A stretch of DNA of 64,000 nt from Brachionus manjavacas. Lineage: Eukaryota > Rotifera > Eurotatoria > Ploima > Brachionidae. The translations under genes were made by a program, and so were the position numbers. How positions within the stretch are numbered: the first letter of the stretch is position 1; every line of letters begins with the position of its first letter. The DNA is taken from assembly GCA_019054805.1 (NCBI GenBank), contig JAHQIY010000001.1, positions 9,934,501-9,998,500 of the forward strand, read 5' to 3'. Under the pieces are notes generated by a model. It was not told the DNA's origin. It searched no databases and worked only from the letters and a program-made list of their open reading frames with translations. Of the stretch, positions 63,333-64,000 are shown piece after piece.

Positions 63333-64000
63333 AATACAGTGTCAATTATTAAATTCTATCGACTATCCCGAACAATTTATTTTTATAGTTTTAAATTTTT
63401 TGCCTTTTTAACTAAACATAGAGAAATGTTTTTGGTGTAAATTAAAATAAATAAAAAAGAATTTCAAAAATTGTAAAAATAATTAATGGTATATTTTAAT
63501 TTCTTTTTCCGTGAATTTTGTTTTCATTTTAAATAAAAATTTTCCAGTCTTTGATTTTCAAATAATTTCACTAGTTTATTGAATAAAATATATAATGAAT
63601 AAACTTTTTTTGTTGCTATTCACAAGTTGATTTATTTACTTTGTTTTGTTGAACCATTTAAAAAAAAATTTCTCATGTTCTTTCCTATCTTATTATTTTA
63701 TCGTTGATAAATAAAATTTCAATTAAAAAAGGTTGTTTGGTTTTTTCTATTAAAAAACATGGAAAGCATTTTATATCCACAAGACTATTAATGTTTTTTT
63801 TTAGAAATTTCAGTAAATTTCTATTAATTAATTAAAATATTATTAAGAAATTAATAAAATCAAAAACATAAAAAAAATAAAGAAATATTAATAAACTAAA
63901 TTTTCCCAATAAAATCAAATAAAGATCTTTAATAAGAATTAATCAGTATGAATTGTCTAGGCCTAGTAGACCAGTTTGAATTTTAGAACTAGTATAGTAA
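63333..64000. other. Downstream of PGAP6, nothing recognised
   Basis: AT-rich sequence to the window end with no coding or structural feature supported. Confidence 0.5.

Noticed and set aside
1-64000. tRNA, rRNA, CRISPR array or riboswitch
   Set aside because: No tRNA B-box cloverleaf, rRNA core or regularly spaced repeats were seen. The sequence is eukaryotic, so CRISPR arrays and bacterial-type promoters are not expected.

Overview
The window is eukaryotic and very AT-rich. It carries five recognisable animal genes, all with GT-AG introns. Many introns are only 46-75 nt, mixed with a few of 0.45-2.8 kb. Gene content (a Src-family kinase, a class A plexin, Drp1, a TMEM8/PGAP6 protein, a ZCCHC10-like protein), intron size, base composition and many decayed Tc1, pogo and LINE fragments suit a small invertebrate. 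A rotifer such as Brachionus is my best guess, but that is inference. I spliced every gene by hand; in each recognised model the phases close and the summed length is a whole number of codons.

Layout. 1-452: decayed Tc1-like transposase. 2363-6949 (-): Src-family tyrosine kinase, 604 aa, 3 exons; its 2.7-kb intron 1 holds a ~260-bp-arm inverted repeat. 11321-11998 (+): ZCCHC10-like zinc-knuckle protein, 156 aa, 5 exons. 12118-12858 (+): probable small unrecognised gene. 13668-14879: internally deleted pogo/Tigger-like element. 15322-21742 (+): DNM1L/Drp1, 695 aa, 8 exons. Its intron 5 contains an intronless antisense gene (18474-19559) and a divergent 47-codon ORF (19672-19815). Its intron 3 contains a MITE. 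24-27 kb: LINE tails. 28008-35393 (-): class A plexin, 2184 aa, 4 exons, with the whole ectodomain and membrane span in one 4.68-kb exon. 35.4-55.9 kb: no gene found; it holds a second MITE copy and LINE debris. 55956-63322 (+): PGAP6/TMEM8-like protein, 803 aa, 8 exons, with transposon fragments in its introns.

The genes do not form a pathway unit. They are ordinary single-copy animal genes: membrane-proximal tyrosine signalling (Src), semaphorin reception (plexin), mitochondrial and peroxisomal fission (Drp1) and GPI-anchor remodelling (PGAP6). The most unusual points are the Src inverted repeat, whose spacer has two scrambled matches to Src exon 1; a Src kinase with no activation-loop tyrosine; and the nested gene pair in the DNM1L intron, one of which must have an antisense 3' end over DNM1L exons.
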